Positions 45,063-53,999 of a stretch of 63,004 bases of DNA are shown piece by piece. The position numbers and the translations under genes were made by a program. How positions within the stretch are numbered: the stretch's first letter is position 1; every line of letters begins with the position of its first letter. This DNA comes from Prorocentrum cordatum (Eukaryota; Sar; Dinophyceae; Prorocentrales; Prorocentraceae): contig CAUYUJ010016142.1 of assembly GCA_963575745.1 (NCBI GenBank), positions 231,057 through 294,060 of the forward strand, given 5' to 3'. The notes beneath the pieces are model-generated. The model had not been told where the DNA came from. It was given only the letters and a program-made list of their open reading frames with translations, and made no database searches.

Positions 45063-45375
45063 CTACGCCACCTGGGCGGGGGGGCCAGATGCCGGGCGCG
45101 CTGGCATCTCGTCGCAGTCGGCGATCGCAAACCGGACTGAGCCCGCACCCAAAGGCGGCCCGGACCAACAGTTTCGGAACCACGTCGGGATCTAAAAAAG
45201 CAGGTCGTCGGATATTTTGGAGCGGTGACCTCGACCTCCCCCAAGACCTCACCGCACAGTCCGTCAACGCACGGTCTTGGGACCTCGGATGCCCCAGTCG
45301 CCCGAGGCGTCCTCGGAGAGCGACCCGAGCCCCAAAAACGTGCGGTGACCCCGAATCCACACCGACTCACCACAC

Positions 45376-45546
45376 GTCGGGTGTTGCTAGAAGCACCCCT
45401 GGCCCAAGGTACCCCCAGGATTCTCGGGGGTGGCCCAGGCAGCCTCCAGGGCACCCCCCACGAGGCCTGGAGGACCCCAGGGGCCCCAAGCTGGAGCGAA
45501 AAGCTGGGGGCACCTTGGGCCAGGGGCACTTCCAGCAACCTCCGAC
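45376..45546. mobile_element. Palindromic MITE-like element L
   Basis: About 43-bp inverted arms sharing CCCCTGGCCCAAGGT and GTTGCT(A/G)GAAG, with inner CAGGCAGCCTCCAGG/CCTGGAGGACCCC. About 7 mismatches between the arms. Confidence 0.65.
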
Positions 45547-45616
45547 CACGGTGTGGTCACCACCCCGCTTGGGGGCCCCCGGGAGATCTGGGCCCTTCCG
45601 GGCGCTGGCTCCCCTC

Positions 45617-45802
45617 TCAGACCCCCGACGTCATGTTTTTTTCGCTGCGTCGACCCCCAGAGGTCTGGACCCTTTCCCCATGACCGGCTTTGCATCCCGA
45701 GTCGTCTTTTGACGCCCCCGAGGCCCGGTGAGGGCCCCCGGAGGCCGAAAACTAGGAAAAAGCTCCCGCCATGATTTTGTTCGTTGCTCGAGGGGGTCGG
45801 GG
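45617..45802 (+). mobile_element. Family C element, copy 6
   Basis: CAGACCCCCGACGTCATG through GAGGTCTGGACCC and CCCGAGGCCCGGTGAGGG to CTCGAGGGGGTCGGGG. Very close to 40003-40187. Confidence 0.75.
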
Positions 45803-45994
45803 TTTAGGGCCCCCCGGGATATCTGGGCTCTTCCGAGCGCTGGCTCCCCCGGGGGGGGGCACCCGGTCGCACCCCGCCGTGCGCTGCGCCAGGGGCCCCG
45901 GGGCGGGCGCGCGCCCTGCCCCGAGAGCTGGGCGGCCCGAGGGGGGGGCGCCCGGCTCGCCCCGCCCTCCGCGGCCGCCTCCTCGTGGCCCCCG

Positions 45995-46215
45995 GCTTTT
46001 TGCTGCTGCTCCTCCTCCTCCTCCTCCCCCTCCTCCTCCTCCTCCTCCTCCTCCTCCTCCTCCTCCTCCTCCGCCTCCTCCTCCTCCTCCTCCTCCTCCT
46101 CCTCCTCCTCCTCCTCCTCCTCCTCCTCCTCCTCCTCCTCTCCTCCTCCTCCTCCTCCTCCTCCTCCTCCTCCTCCTCCTCCTCCTCCTCCTCCTCCTCC
46201 TCCTCCTCCTCCCCC
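45995..46215. repeat. (CTC)n microsatellite
   Basis: About 215 bp. A short direct repeat, CGCGGCCGCCTCCTCGTGGC, flanks the array on both sides. Confidence 0.9.
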
Positions 46216-46360
46216 TCCCTCCGCGGCCGCCTCCTCGTGGCCCCCGGCTTTTTGCTGCGGGCCGCAGCCTGCGGAGCAATGCGGGCGACCCCCTGCGCCT
46301 GCCCGACCGATGCGCGCGAGCACCGGGCCCGCAGTAACATGATTCAGTGCACCCCCCTCC

Positions 46361-46543
46361 CCAGACCCCCTCGAGCACTGAAAAAATCATGACGGGATGT
46401 TTTTCCTAATTTTCGGCCTCCGGGGGCCCTCACCGGGCCTCGGGAGCGTCAAAAAACGACTCAGGATGCAAAGCCGGTCATGGGGAAAGGGTCCAGACCT
46501 CTGGGGGTCGACGTAATGAACAAATCATGACGTCGGGGGTCTG
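46361..46543 (-). mobile_element. Family C element, copy 7
   Basis: CCAGACCCCCTCGAGCACTG to GACGTCGGGGGTCTGG, reverse orientation. Confidence 0.75.
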
Positions 46544-46778
46544 GGGGGGGGGATAGGGAAAGGGGGGGGGGTACGACATCTGCTGCATGCAGCCAGCTTC
46601 GGGCCCCGCCGCCGAGCCCATCCCTCGATCCATGGGCGCCTCCCTGCGCCGGGAGGCGCTGGAAAATCAGCTACGTGAACTGATTCTTGACCCTGCCCTT
46701 GGCTATCCCCCCCTTTCGTTCCCCCCGACCCTTTGAGCAGGGACCGACCGTCCCGGCATTCCAGACCTACCACGACAT

Positions 46779-46828
46779 GTTCCTAGAACCCAAAAGTGTT
46801 CTAAGAACAAAACCAGTGTTCTTAGAAC
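46779..46828. repeat. Triple GTTCTNAGAAC inverted-repeat cluster
   Basis: GTTCCTAGAAC, GTTCTAAGAAC (46798-46808) and GTTCTTAGAAC (46818-46828); the last two pair perfectly across a 9-base loop. 46829-47034 has nothing recognisable. Confidence 0.7.
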
Positions 46829-47034
46829 ATAAACCCGATGTCTTGTAACAGGACAATCGCAGTCGTAAGTGTTCTGAACGCATCTCGCGCAGACCACAAA
46901 AGACTCTTATATAACATCTTGCGGTGGGCCCGTAGGCGAGCCGGGGCGCCTCGCCAACGCTTGATCTCCTGGGACCCCCCCCAGGCCCCCGGCCCCCAAG
47001 CCCCGCAGGCCTCGCAGGCCCACCCCAGACATCC

Positions 47035-47210
47035 GGCTGCTCTAATTTTTTTGGTGCGTGGACCCCAGGGAAGTCCCGACCACTTCCCCGGGGCTGGTTT
47101 TCCGTCCCGAGTCGCTTTTTGACGCTCCCGAGGCCCGGCGAGGGCCCCCGGAGGCCGAAAACTGCCCAAATCCTGCCTCTCAAATTTTTTTGGAGCGTCG
47201 GATCTCAGGG
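47035..47210 (+). mobile_element. Family C element, copy 8 (diverged)
   Basis: TCCGTCCCGAGTCGC, TTTTTGACGCTCCCGAGGCC and GGCGAGGGCCCCCGGAGGCC are retained; the ends are changed to CTAATTTTTTTGG / CAAATTTTTTTGG. A CTC repeat follows at 47320-47422. Confidence 0.6.
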
Positions 47211-47524
47211 CCAGCCCCCCCCCAGGCCCCGAAGGCCTCGCAGGCCCACTGCCCCTGTCGTTACCCCCGACCCAATCCTGGACCCCCCCCCCTCCCGTTT
47301 TACGCTGGACTGGCGCCCTTTCCTCCTCCTCCTCCTCCTCCTCCTCGTCCTCCTCCTCCTCCTTCTCCTCCTCCTCCTCCTCCTCTTCCTCCTCCTCCTC
47401 CTCCTCCTCCTCCTCCTCCTCCCCGCATGTCCTGCACCGGGCCCGGCAGCGGCAGCTCGGGCGCCGGGCCCTCGAGCCACAGCTGCTCGGGCAGAGCCTG
47501 GGCGGCAGGGCCCCGCGACCGCCG

Positions 47525-47531
47525 CGTCGTG

Positions 47532-47583
<52 letters not shown>

Positions 47584-47597
47584 GGGTCGTCGTCGGG

Positions 47598-47663
<66 letters not shown>
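47525..47663. repeat. (GTC)n microsatellite at the 3' end of the LINE derivative
   Basis: About 140 bp of GTC with two GGGGTC interruptions, ending in GATTCGATTCGATTCGCGG. Read on the minus strand, the element ends AATCGAATCGAATC and runs straight into (GAC)n. Confidence 0.95.
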
Positions 47664-47708
47664 TCGATTCGATTCGCGGGGCCATGAAGGCGACTCCAGG
47701 CGGGCTGC

Positions 47709-49469
47709 CTACACGCCCGAGCTCGCCGCCGGGGCGCGGGCCGCGGCCGCGCCGAGGGCGGACGCGGCGTCCCTACACGGCTGCGCAGGCGGGCAGCACC
47801 CGCTCGGCGAGGTCCAGCACGTACATGCTGTACGCGGCGAACCCAGCGCCCTCCTCCCTGCGCTGCTGAACACCTCCGCGCAGTCGACTCCTTGGGTGCA
47901 GCCCTCGATCCCGACGGCGGCGCTGGCTGCACTGCCCCGTAGCCCTCTCGCCGATGCGCTGCTCCTTGAGCTTTGGGCAGCTACCAGCTTGGCCGCCGGG
48001 GACCATGTAGGCGCTGCACTTGCCGCACGCCTCCAGCTCCTGGGACTCCCCGCCTGCGCCGAAGCGCGCGTGTGCCAGGGAGTGGTAGCGGCGGCGGATG
48101 CCAGCCGCGGTGATGGAGAGGCCGCCCGCGCAGGCCACCGAGCGGACGCACTCCACACGCGGCTGCCGCGCCGTCGGCCTGCAAGGAGCGGCAGCTCGAC
48201 CCGCTCCTCATGGTTGGCGAACCGCACGTGCCGCCTCTCGTCGGACTCGAGGAAGGTGCAACTGCCCTTCTCCGCGAAGTGCTGCACGCAGACTGCCGCC
48301 TGGCCCTCCCAGCGGGCCTGCTCCTGGGCGAAGCCCGCCAAGGCGCAGTGCTCGCCCACGGTCTGGGCGTCCTCGGCGTGCAGCCGTGCTCCCAGCTTGG
48401 CGGAGCGGCAAGCGTGCAGGGTGCTTCGCCTCTGCTCCTCCGTGAGTCGCCCGTCGAGCTCCGCCTGCCTGCTGCCGTGGGCGGCAACCTTGTTCACCCT
48501 GGACCCGCCAGGCTCGGGGGCGGCGTGGCTCCTGCCCCAGAGGTGGGCGTTAGCCAAGGTCGGGCCCGCCGCATAGGCCAGCTCCCTGAGCGGGCCCTCG
48601 GCCGTGCCGTGGCAGTCGATGCGGGCCTCCTCGACAGCAAGGTCCGCGTAGTGCACCCTCTTCCAGGTCGCAAAGTCCTCACCGCCGCGCGCCGCCTGCT
48701 GCGGAAGGAGGACCCTCCTGACGGTCCCGCGGACGCCCGCGATGAGGCTGCCGTAGTCGTCGCCTTGAGCAATCGCCCAGCTTGCGTGTCCCAAGGCGCA
48801 GAACTGCAGGTCAACCGATGAGCCGTCCTCGTACAACTTGCCATTGGGCGTAACGTCGGGCGGCCTGCATGTCCACCAGAAACTCATGGCGTCCGTGCGA
48901 GGCCCTTGAGGAGGCGGCGGCGCTGACAACCAGCTCCGAGTAACGTCCTCCCCTGCTGCCTCTCCGAGGGCGCGAACCCGCACGGCGCTCCACATCAGCG
49001 CTGGCGAGGCCGAGTCCCTCCGCTGGGCCGCAAGCATGGGGAGCTCGAATCTCCTGCGCCAGTGAGCGTACGTGAGGCGGGAGGCCATTATGTTCCTCTC
49101 GCGCTCGCTGAGCTTGCCACCTGGCCCGACGAGCTCCTTGAAGGCATCCCAATCGAAAGAACCATACAAGGAAGAGGCACTGGCCAGCTTACGCATCTTA
49201 TGCCAATCCGAGGCGCGCCTCGCATCAAAGCTGGCCTCCAGGCCGAGCTCACGCAGCCCCAGCCGCGTCGGGTCCAGCACGTCCCCGACGTCCGTGACGA
49301 GGCACTGCTCGGACCTGAGGTGCCCGCCGATCCTGCCCATGGCGGGGACAACTGTCTCCGCGTGGAAGTTGCTGTGCACCCAGGGCCCCGCAGCTGACGC
49401 CTGCCGCGTGGCTGCAGCCTCGAGCGCCCCCCTGAGAGAAGGCAGGGGAAGCTCGCCCGAGTGCAACAT
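47709..49469 (-). CDS. RNase H-like C-terminal region of the LINE derivative
   Basis: 586 codons, protein-like to about residue 425 and shadow-like after that, so a frameshift lies near 48200. Residues 1-210 are a helical connection region (WHKMRKLASASSLYG, SERERNIMASRLTYAHWRRR). Residues about 220-370 look like an RNase H domain: LYEDGSS with the first acidic residue Asp225, GGED with Glu264, ARIDCHGT with Asp285, HLWGRSH, then VAAHGS with His331 and a later Asp near 367. These are the expected acidic and His positions, so the active site may be intact here even though the element is broken. The start is arbitrary; the upstream frame differs. Normally this domain follows a reverse transcriptase, which is missing. 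Confidence 0.65.
   Translation of the reverse strand: MLHSGELPLPSLRGALEAAATRQASAAGPWVHSNFHAETVVPAMGRIGGHLRSEQCLVTDVGDVLDPTRLGLRELGLEASFDARRASDWHKMRKLASASSLYGSFDWDAFKELVGPGGKLSERERNIMASRLTYAHWRRRFELPMLAAQRRDSASPALMWSAVRVRALGEAAGEDVTRSWLSAPPPPQGPRTDAMSFWWTCRPPDVTPNGKLYEDGSSVDLQFCALGHASWAIAQGDDYGSLIAGVRGTVRRVLLPQQAARGGEDFATWKRVHYADLAVEEARIDCHGTAEGPLRELAYAAGPTLANAHLWGRSHAAPEPGGSRVNKVAAHGSRQAELDGRLTEEQRRSTLHACRSAKLGARLHAEDAQTVGEHCALAGFAQEQARWEGQAAVCVQHFAEKGSCTFLESDERRHVRFANHEERVELPLLAGRRRGSRVWSASARWPARAASPSPRLASAAATTPWHTRASAQAGSPRSWRRAASAAPTWSPAAKLVAAQSSRSSASARGLRGSAASAAVGIEGCTQGVDCAEVFSSAGRRALGSPRTACTCWTSPSGCCPPAQPCRDAASALGAAAARAPAASSGV
47773..48156 (-). CDS. C-terminal Cys-rich tail of the LINE derivative (frameshifted)
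   Basis: A third frame with protein-like text: MECVRSVACAGGLS, ITAAGIRRRYHSLA, then CGKCSAYM..GSCPKL (about 48027-47977) and DRGLHP. A CxxC…C cluster followed by a GLHP-like motif is what I know from the C-termini of RNase H-bearing dinoflagellate LINEs. It lies downstream of the RNase H region in a different frame, so at least one indel separates them. The 127-residue frame is not an independent gene. The last ~100 bases to the microsatellite are probably 3' untranslated. Confidence 0.55.
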   Translation of the reverse strand: MECVRSVACAGGLSITAAGIRRRYHSLAHARFGAGGESQELEACGKCSAYMVPGGQAGSCPKLKEQRIGERATGQCSQRRRRDRGLHPRSRLRGGVQQRREEGAGFAAYSMYVLDLAERVLPACAAV

Positions 49470-49739
49470 TCCTGCAAGAAAAAAGGGGCGCGCGGCCCGT
49501 GATCAGCCCGAGCGGAGACAGGTCGGTGCGTCTGCTGAGCTCCGCGCACCGCATCCCGAGGCCGAGGGCCACACCGCGGGGGAGCCGCCCCGCACATGGG
49601 CACACGGTGACACGCCCACCGCGCAACACCCCGTCGGCCACGCCAGTAACCGTACGCGCCCAAATCGCGCTGGACGTAGGCCCAGCCTTGTGGATAAGGT
49701 CCTCGGCGATCATGTGGTGCTTGAAGTCCCCTGGCACAC

Positions 49740-50090
49740 GCCACTGAGCTTCACGCGCCTGACGGACCTCACGAGCAAGTACTCCGACGCTCCCTGAGTG
49801 GGCAGGGGCCGCCTGTCCAGCGGGCGCCGCCTCATGCAAGGAGGCCGCGTATCCCAAGCCGCGAGCTCGGCGGCTAGCATTCCCCAGCCGACGGGGGCCC
49901 AAGGGGACCCTCCAGGACCGCGAAGAGGTGCGAGCGCGCGCCCTCCCGCATGATGTAGGCCTCGAGCCCCTCCATGGCACGGTCCCATGTGTTGCCGTAG
50001 ATGTCCAGCACGTCAACGCCTGCACGGAGCTGCGCGGCAGCCCTCACACAAGCTGGCACAGCCCCGCCCTCTCTCGCCTCAAGGGCGGCT
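49740..50090 (-). pseudogene. Endonuclease (APE-like) fragment of the LINE derivative
   Basis: One frame reads VDVLDIYGNTWDRAMEGLEA then FAVLEGPLGPP (to about 49877). The next frame continues RARGLGYAASLHEAAP, then HSGSVGVLAREV. This pattern (a beta strand with Asn, then E, then RA..LGY.AS, then SG.VGVLVR) matches the N-terminal half of the apurinic-like endonuclease of dinoflagellate LINEs. The catalytic C-terminal half (His/Asp motifs) is not found. The two frames join at about 49876, indicating a one-base frameshift. Sequence on to 49470 (DFKHHMIAEDLIHKAG, TVTGVADGVL) is protein-like but unassigned. Confidence 0.5.
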
Positions 50091-50342
50091 GGCGTGAGCC
50101 CAGCGGCGGCTCCGCGACCCCCTGGGGGCGGGGCAGACGGCTGCGACGTCGGAGGGCTGAATCCTCCCGCCGTCTGCCCGCTCGAGGCCGTCGGGGGGAC
50201 GCCTCGGCGGTCCCGACCGCACCTCGGCCCTGGGGCGGGGCCGCCTTGCCGCCGTGGCTCCTCTCGCGCCTGGTGCGAGGTCGGCCAGCCTGACTGCGGC
50301 GGCGGCGGCGCTGGCCCCCAGGCTGTCGCTGCTGCCGAGCGG

Positions 50343-51716
50343 CTAGGAGCGACGAGGGCCCATAGGAGCGTAGCCCTCAGCAGCTGCCAGGGTAGCGACG
50401 GCCTGGCCATCCTCGCGCTCGTCCCTGGCATCCTCAAGGATTCTGCGCTCGGCCTTGCCGGGCTGAGGCCAAGCGCCGAGCGCCGCGCCTGACTGCCCGC
50501 GGGCGGCGGCTGGCCCGTAGGGCCCCACTGCTGGGCACGCCCGCTGGGTGGGCGGGCCTGGCCGCACCTGCTGCCCTGCGGCCTCCGCTGGCGCCCGCTG
50601 CACCGAGGGGGCAGAGGCTCCCGCGGCTGGGGCGGGGGGGCCTTCCTCGTCGTCGACGGCGAGCCCGTCACCGCCAAGGCCGTCGGCCCAGCGCGAGGCC
50701 GCAGCAGCAGGCGCAGCGGGGTGGAGCATGTCCGATATGGCCGCGCTCTGCGTTGTGATGATGTCCATGATTTCCAGGAGCCTGGGCGCGACGCCATCCG
50801 AGTTGCGGCCGAGCATCTCACCCAGCTGGCTGACCTGGGTGACGAGGCCCCCGACCGCTGTCTCGAGGGGCTGCTGGCCTCCGCACACCTCGATGGCCCG
50901 CTGGAGCGCCTGCTGGACTGTCTGAGCTTTCGACTCCTCGAGCTTGGAGAGCTGGCTGTCGAAGTCCTCAACCGCAGACTCGGCCTCGGCCAGCTCTTCC
51001 TGCATCGCCGCGATCTTCCCCCTGAGGGAGTCAGCCCGCTGCAAGGCCTGTACACGCTTGGCCCTGGTTGCAGCGATCTGCTTCTCGGCCTTCTGCATGG
51101 CGTTGGCGCCTCCGTGGAGGACGGCGTGGGGAGGCCTCCCGAGCCGCTGGGCCTCGCGGAGCTCGGCCTCTGCCCTCTCGGCCGAAGCCTCCGCTGCGAG
51201 GAGGGCCGCCCTGGCCTCTCGCTGGAAGGCCTCACTGGTCCCCTCCATGGCGACAGCCTCACGGAGGCTGGAGATGCGAGCCTGGGCTTCCTCGAACCTG
51301 CGCTCCAGACTCGACGCGGGCTCTGGCTGCTCCTCGCGCTCCTCGCGCCAAGGCGGCGGCTTGCCTCCGCCCCGCGGCCGCCCCCTGCTGTTGGGCGCGC
51401 TGCTCGGCACGGTGCTGGCGGCCGAGGCTGTCCTGGAAGCGTCGCCTGCTCGGCGCGCTGCACGCTGGTGCGAACGCCCCCTGGGCTGCTGGACGAAGCC
51501 CTCGCCGTCGGCCTGGGGCAGGTGCACCGCGCGCAGGCGCTTCGCCCACGCAGGCGCCTCCTTCCCGCACGACTTGCAGGTCGCCCTCTTGTCACACCAG
51601 TTCCACTCCTTGCATAAGCAGACCCAGTACACCCTGCGCCTCCAGGTTGGCGGCGTTGCTGTTCCGTCGCCCGACATGGCTGCTGGCCCCGCGCGCTCCG
51701 CCTGGCCTCGCTGCAT
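50343..51716 (-). CDS. Zinc-ribbon/coiled-coil ORF1-like protein of the LINE derivative
   Basis: 457 residues from the ATG at 51716; an in-frame ATG at 51677 is the alternative and directly precedes the domain. The first ATG after the leader (51805) is in another frame. Residues about 25-52 form a zinc ribbon, VYWVCLCKEWNWCDKRATC then KSCGKEAP (Cys33/35, 41, 47, 50), the W-x-C…C-x-x-C type often found at the N-terminus of dinoflagellate LINE proteins and suited to nucleic-acid binding. Residues about 120-270 are Ala/Glu/Arg/Leu-rich with coiled-coil spacing (ERRFEEAQARISSLREAVAM). A Pro/Ala-rich tail follows. The frame is fully open, unlike the rest of the element. The endonuclease fragment downstream lies in the frame of the 51805 ATG. 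Confidence 0.65.
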   Translation of the reverse strand: MQRGQAERAGPAAMSGDGTATPPTWRRRVYWVCLCKEWNWCDKRATCKSCGKEAPAWAKRLRAVHLPQADGEGFVQQPRGRSHQRAARRAGDASRTASAASTVPSSAPNSRGRPRGGGKPPPWREEREEQPEPASSLERRFEEAQARISSLREAVAMEGTSEAFQREARAALLAAEASAERAEAELREAQRLGRPPHAVLHGGANAMQKAEKQIAATRAKRVQALQRADSLRGKIAAMQEELAEAESAVEDFDSQLSKLEESKAQTVQQALQRAIEVCGGQQPLETAVGGLVTQVSQLGEMLGRNSDGVAPRLLEIMDIITTQSAAISDMLHPAAPAAAASRWADGLGGDGLAVDDEEGPPAPAAGASAPSVQRAPAEAAGQQVRPGPPTQRACPAVGPYGPAAARGQSGAALGAWPQPGKAERRILEDARDEREDGQAVATLAAAEGYAPMGPRRS

Positions 51717-51808
51717 CGAAAACACAAAGCAAGAGTCAGGCCCAGGGCGCGGCGCCCCTCGCGCTCGACAGCGCCCCAAGGACTCGCGGTCGTCGGGATC
51801 GCCATGGC

Positions 51809-51829
51809 CTTGAGCCAAAATGGCTACGG
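51809..51829 (-). other. Genomic dinoflagellate spliced-leader (DinoSL) relic
   Basis: On the minus strand the sequence reads CCGTAGCCATTTT then GGCTCAAG, identical over 21 bases to the conserved part of DinoSL (from memory of the published 22-mer; the variable first base is not scored). In dinoflagellates this leader is added to mRNAs by trans-splicing, so a genomic copy fused to an ORF marks reverse transcription of a mature mRNA. Only one copy is present, directly between (GAC)n and the 5' leader of the ORF. It is not an SL RNA gene: no donor GT follows (the next bases are GCCATGG). Confidence 0.95.
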
Positions 51830-51860
<31 letters not shown>

Positions 51861-51862
51861 GG

Positions 51863-51914
<52 letters not shown>

Positions 51915-51965
51915 GGGTCGTCGGGATCGTCGTCGTCGGGATCGTCGGGGTCGTCGGGATCGTCA
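51826..51965. repeat. (GTC)n microsatellite at the 5' end of the LINE derivative
   Basis: About 140 bp of GTC with GGGGTC and GGGATC interruptions. Same motif and strand as 47525-47663. Confidence 0.95.
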
Positions 51966-53260
51966 GACACCTGCTCGTGTCGGAACCGATGTTCGCAGGT
52001 GACCCCGATCGCGTCAGCATCGCCTCCTTCGCACGCGTTCCAAAGGTAGGCCTACATAGCACTGCGTATCTCGTCTCTCTGATAATCAAGAAAGAACGCT
52101 TGGTGATCAGCATTGAGCAGACGCGCGAGATCTTCGTACTCAATTGCGTCGAACATCGCTGAGCTCAAGCTTCCCCTTTCCTATCGGGCGCTGCCTGACC
52201 AAATCCTCAATTCTAACGCAAATGTGACATGTCATGGGTTGTCCGTCACGTTTCATCGGGTTCCCCTTCTACTTTTACATTTTACCAGACGCCCGTCGAC
52301 CTGTACTGTTGCCAGGTCTATCATACAATGTCTTTCCGTGCTCGTCATGTGTAATACTGGCAATGAATGCTGCAAGGCCACGTCAATGCAAACGTAAACT
52401 ACCACCTTTCGCCTTGTCCCTTACCTCCCATCAACCGCCCAATCTGGCGCCGAACTCTACGCACAAGTTTCTTCACGCATCATCGCCATCGTCGTCTACC
52501 ATGGAGTTCCGCCCAGAATAAATTTTCGGTCATCTCATACTTGATCGAGATGGGAGAGATGTCTTACCTGTCGATGTCGTCCATGCCGTCGGGTGCGATG
52601 GTGTCGGCGTCCGTGCCGGAGTCGATTGGCGCTTCGGGAAATGCCTGAGGGGCTCGAGTGCTTCCCCATCGGGCGATCGATGGCTGGGGGGACCCAAGTG
52701 CTGGGTCGGTCCGTCCCCGGCGGCTTCGAGCTGAGGGGAAAGTGTCGTCGACCCGTGGACACTTGGCCCGCTGATCTCGGGACATTGAACTGGCCCGTTA
52801 CCGGGCACAGGTTGATACCCATCGCTTGCCATGAAGGTGTCAGTATGCATCGAGCGGGGTCTACTGCAACGGCCTCTTCCGAATATGCTCCCAGGAAAGC
52901 GCTCCAGACTTCCACGCACGGAAATTATCCGCCCAGCCAGATCATCATATCGATGTTGGGTACGTGACATGATTCAGTTCAGAAGTTGGAGGAGCGTGAT
53001 GGCCAGCTGGTGAGCGACCCCTCGGGCCGTGAACATAATGGTTGTGAGCAACTAAATATTTGGAATGTTGAATCCCGCAGATTGAGCTTCCAATCATTTT
53101 TCCCATGTTGGTGTGGACGTCGGTGCGCTGTATCCCTAAGGACGACTGTCTCCCGTTTGCAAAGGTTCGTATCGAATGCAAAAAAAAACATGATGTATGT
53201 TACCGGTGCTGTTTTGACGTCGTTTATTTCAACAACATCGCTTTTGACGTGGCTGGGGGT
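51966..53260. other. No gene recognised
   Basis: Lower GC than the surroundings. Short open frames on both strands; the most protein-like is an acidic minus-strand end, EAPIDSGTDADTIAPDGMDD (stop near 52564). No domain identified. Confidence 0.35.
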
Positions 53261-53668
53261 TCACATCGCAGTGTGTCGCGCAGTGCCGCCCACGCTGCGC
53301 TGACATACAGCGATATGTTGTGACATACGGCCAGTCGTCACGGGCACGTGTGGCACCCAATGTCGAAAGGGTACTTTGCCTTCCGGGGGCCAGCATGGTC
53401 CCCGAGTGTTTGTGTCGTCGTTGCCTCGATGCATGTACCCGATGGCCGCTCCGAGTGCTACGCAAAGGGTTGCAAGGATGATGCAGCCAACCTGTGATGG
53501 AAAGTGTGGTGTGTCATTGAGCTTCAGCACAGCGGCCAGACGACGCATACGTTTCGGAGACCTGAGGTCTGCCCCCCCTCGGAGAGGCCTGTTTCCAGGC
53601 TGCTTGTTTCCCAGCGTGTACTTCGTAGGATACCCTTCATACTGCTGACATGAGGGGTCGGCCGTCAT
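53261..53668 (-). CDS. Small predicted single-pass membrane protein
   Basis: 135 residues from the ATG at 53668. The N-terminal half is polar and basic (DLRSPKRMRRLAAVLKLND). One hydrophobic helix at about residues 59-79 (QVGCIILATLCVALGAAIGY) is followed by a short polar C-terminal part with two Trp (CWPPEGKVPFRHWVP). The composition is unlike the repeat-derived frames, and GC is moderate. It lies downstream of, and on the same strand as, the decayed mucin-like paralogue, but its helix does not match that protein's. It may be one exon of a longer gene. No family recognised. Confidence 0.4.
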   Translation of the reverse strand: MTADPSCQQYEGYPTKYTLGNKQPGNRPLRGGADLRSPKRMRRLAAVLKLNDTPHFPSQVGCIILATLCVALGAAIGYMHRGNDDTNTRGPCWPPEGKVPFRHWVPHVPVTTGRMSQHIAVCQRSVGGTARHTAM

Positions 53669-53999
53669 GGTTCGCCACCGCAAAAGATCAGACTGCTCGG
53701 CTCCAAGATCTGATTGGTGGCCCTGATGCTCAGCTTCACAGGGTACATGGGTACGTCCCCGGAGAGACTGCTGGAGTGTTGGCGCAGGAAGGGCGTATTA
53801 GATATCGTAGAGCAGGATCAACAACGGCGGGAACAAACCCATATAGGCCAGCTCCGCTACCCAAACACATGTAGTCTGCACGTTGTCCATACACCGTGTA
53901 AAAGGTATGAGGTGCATAGTGATGTAAATGGAAGAAGACTGGAGTACGAGGCGTTACCTCGCAAATGGGATTGACTGTGTATAAGCCGACAAATACGGC

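Larger units (their letters stand above)
47664..51829 (-). mobile_element. DinoSL-headed, RT-less LINE derivative inside (GAC)n
   Basis: Minus strand, 5' to 3': (GAC)n; a DinoSL copy (51829-51809); a zinc-ribbon/coiled-coil ORF (51716-50343); endonuclease-like fragments in two frames (about 50083-49740); a linker; a connection plus RNase H-like ORF (49469 on); a Cys-rich tail (about 48027-47977); (AATCG)3; (GAC)n. This is the domain order of dinoflagellate LINEs with no recognisable reverse transcriptase. Only about 270 bp separate the endonuclease remnant from the connection region, too little to hold one. I infer an internal deletion, so a non-autonomous or dead copy. Its start matches a trans-spliced mRNA, implying the copied template was a processed SL-capped transcript. 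Confidence 0.8.

Noticed and set aside
47119-48576. 485-residue plus-strand ORF
   Set aside because: Antisense shadow of the LINE derivative plus translated CTC and GTC repeats.
49874-51805. 643-residue minus frame as the main protein of the SL element
   Set aside because: Ser/Arg/Pro-rich shadow of the zinc-ribbon ORF for most of its length; only its last ~70 residues are protein-like.
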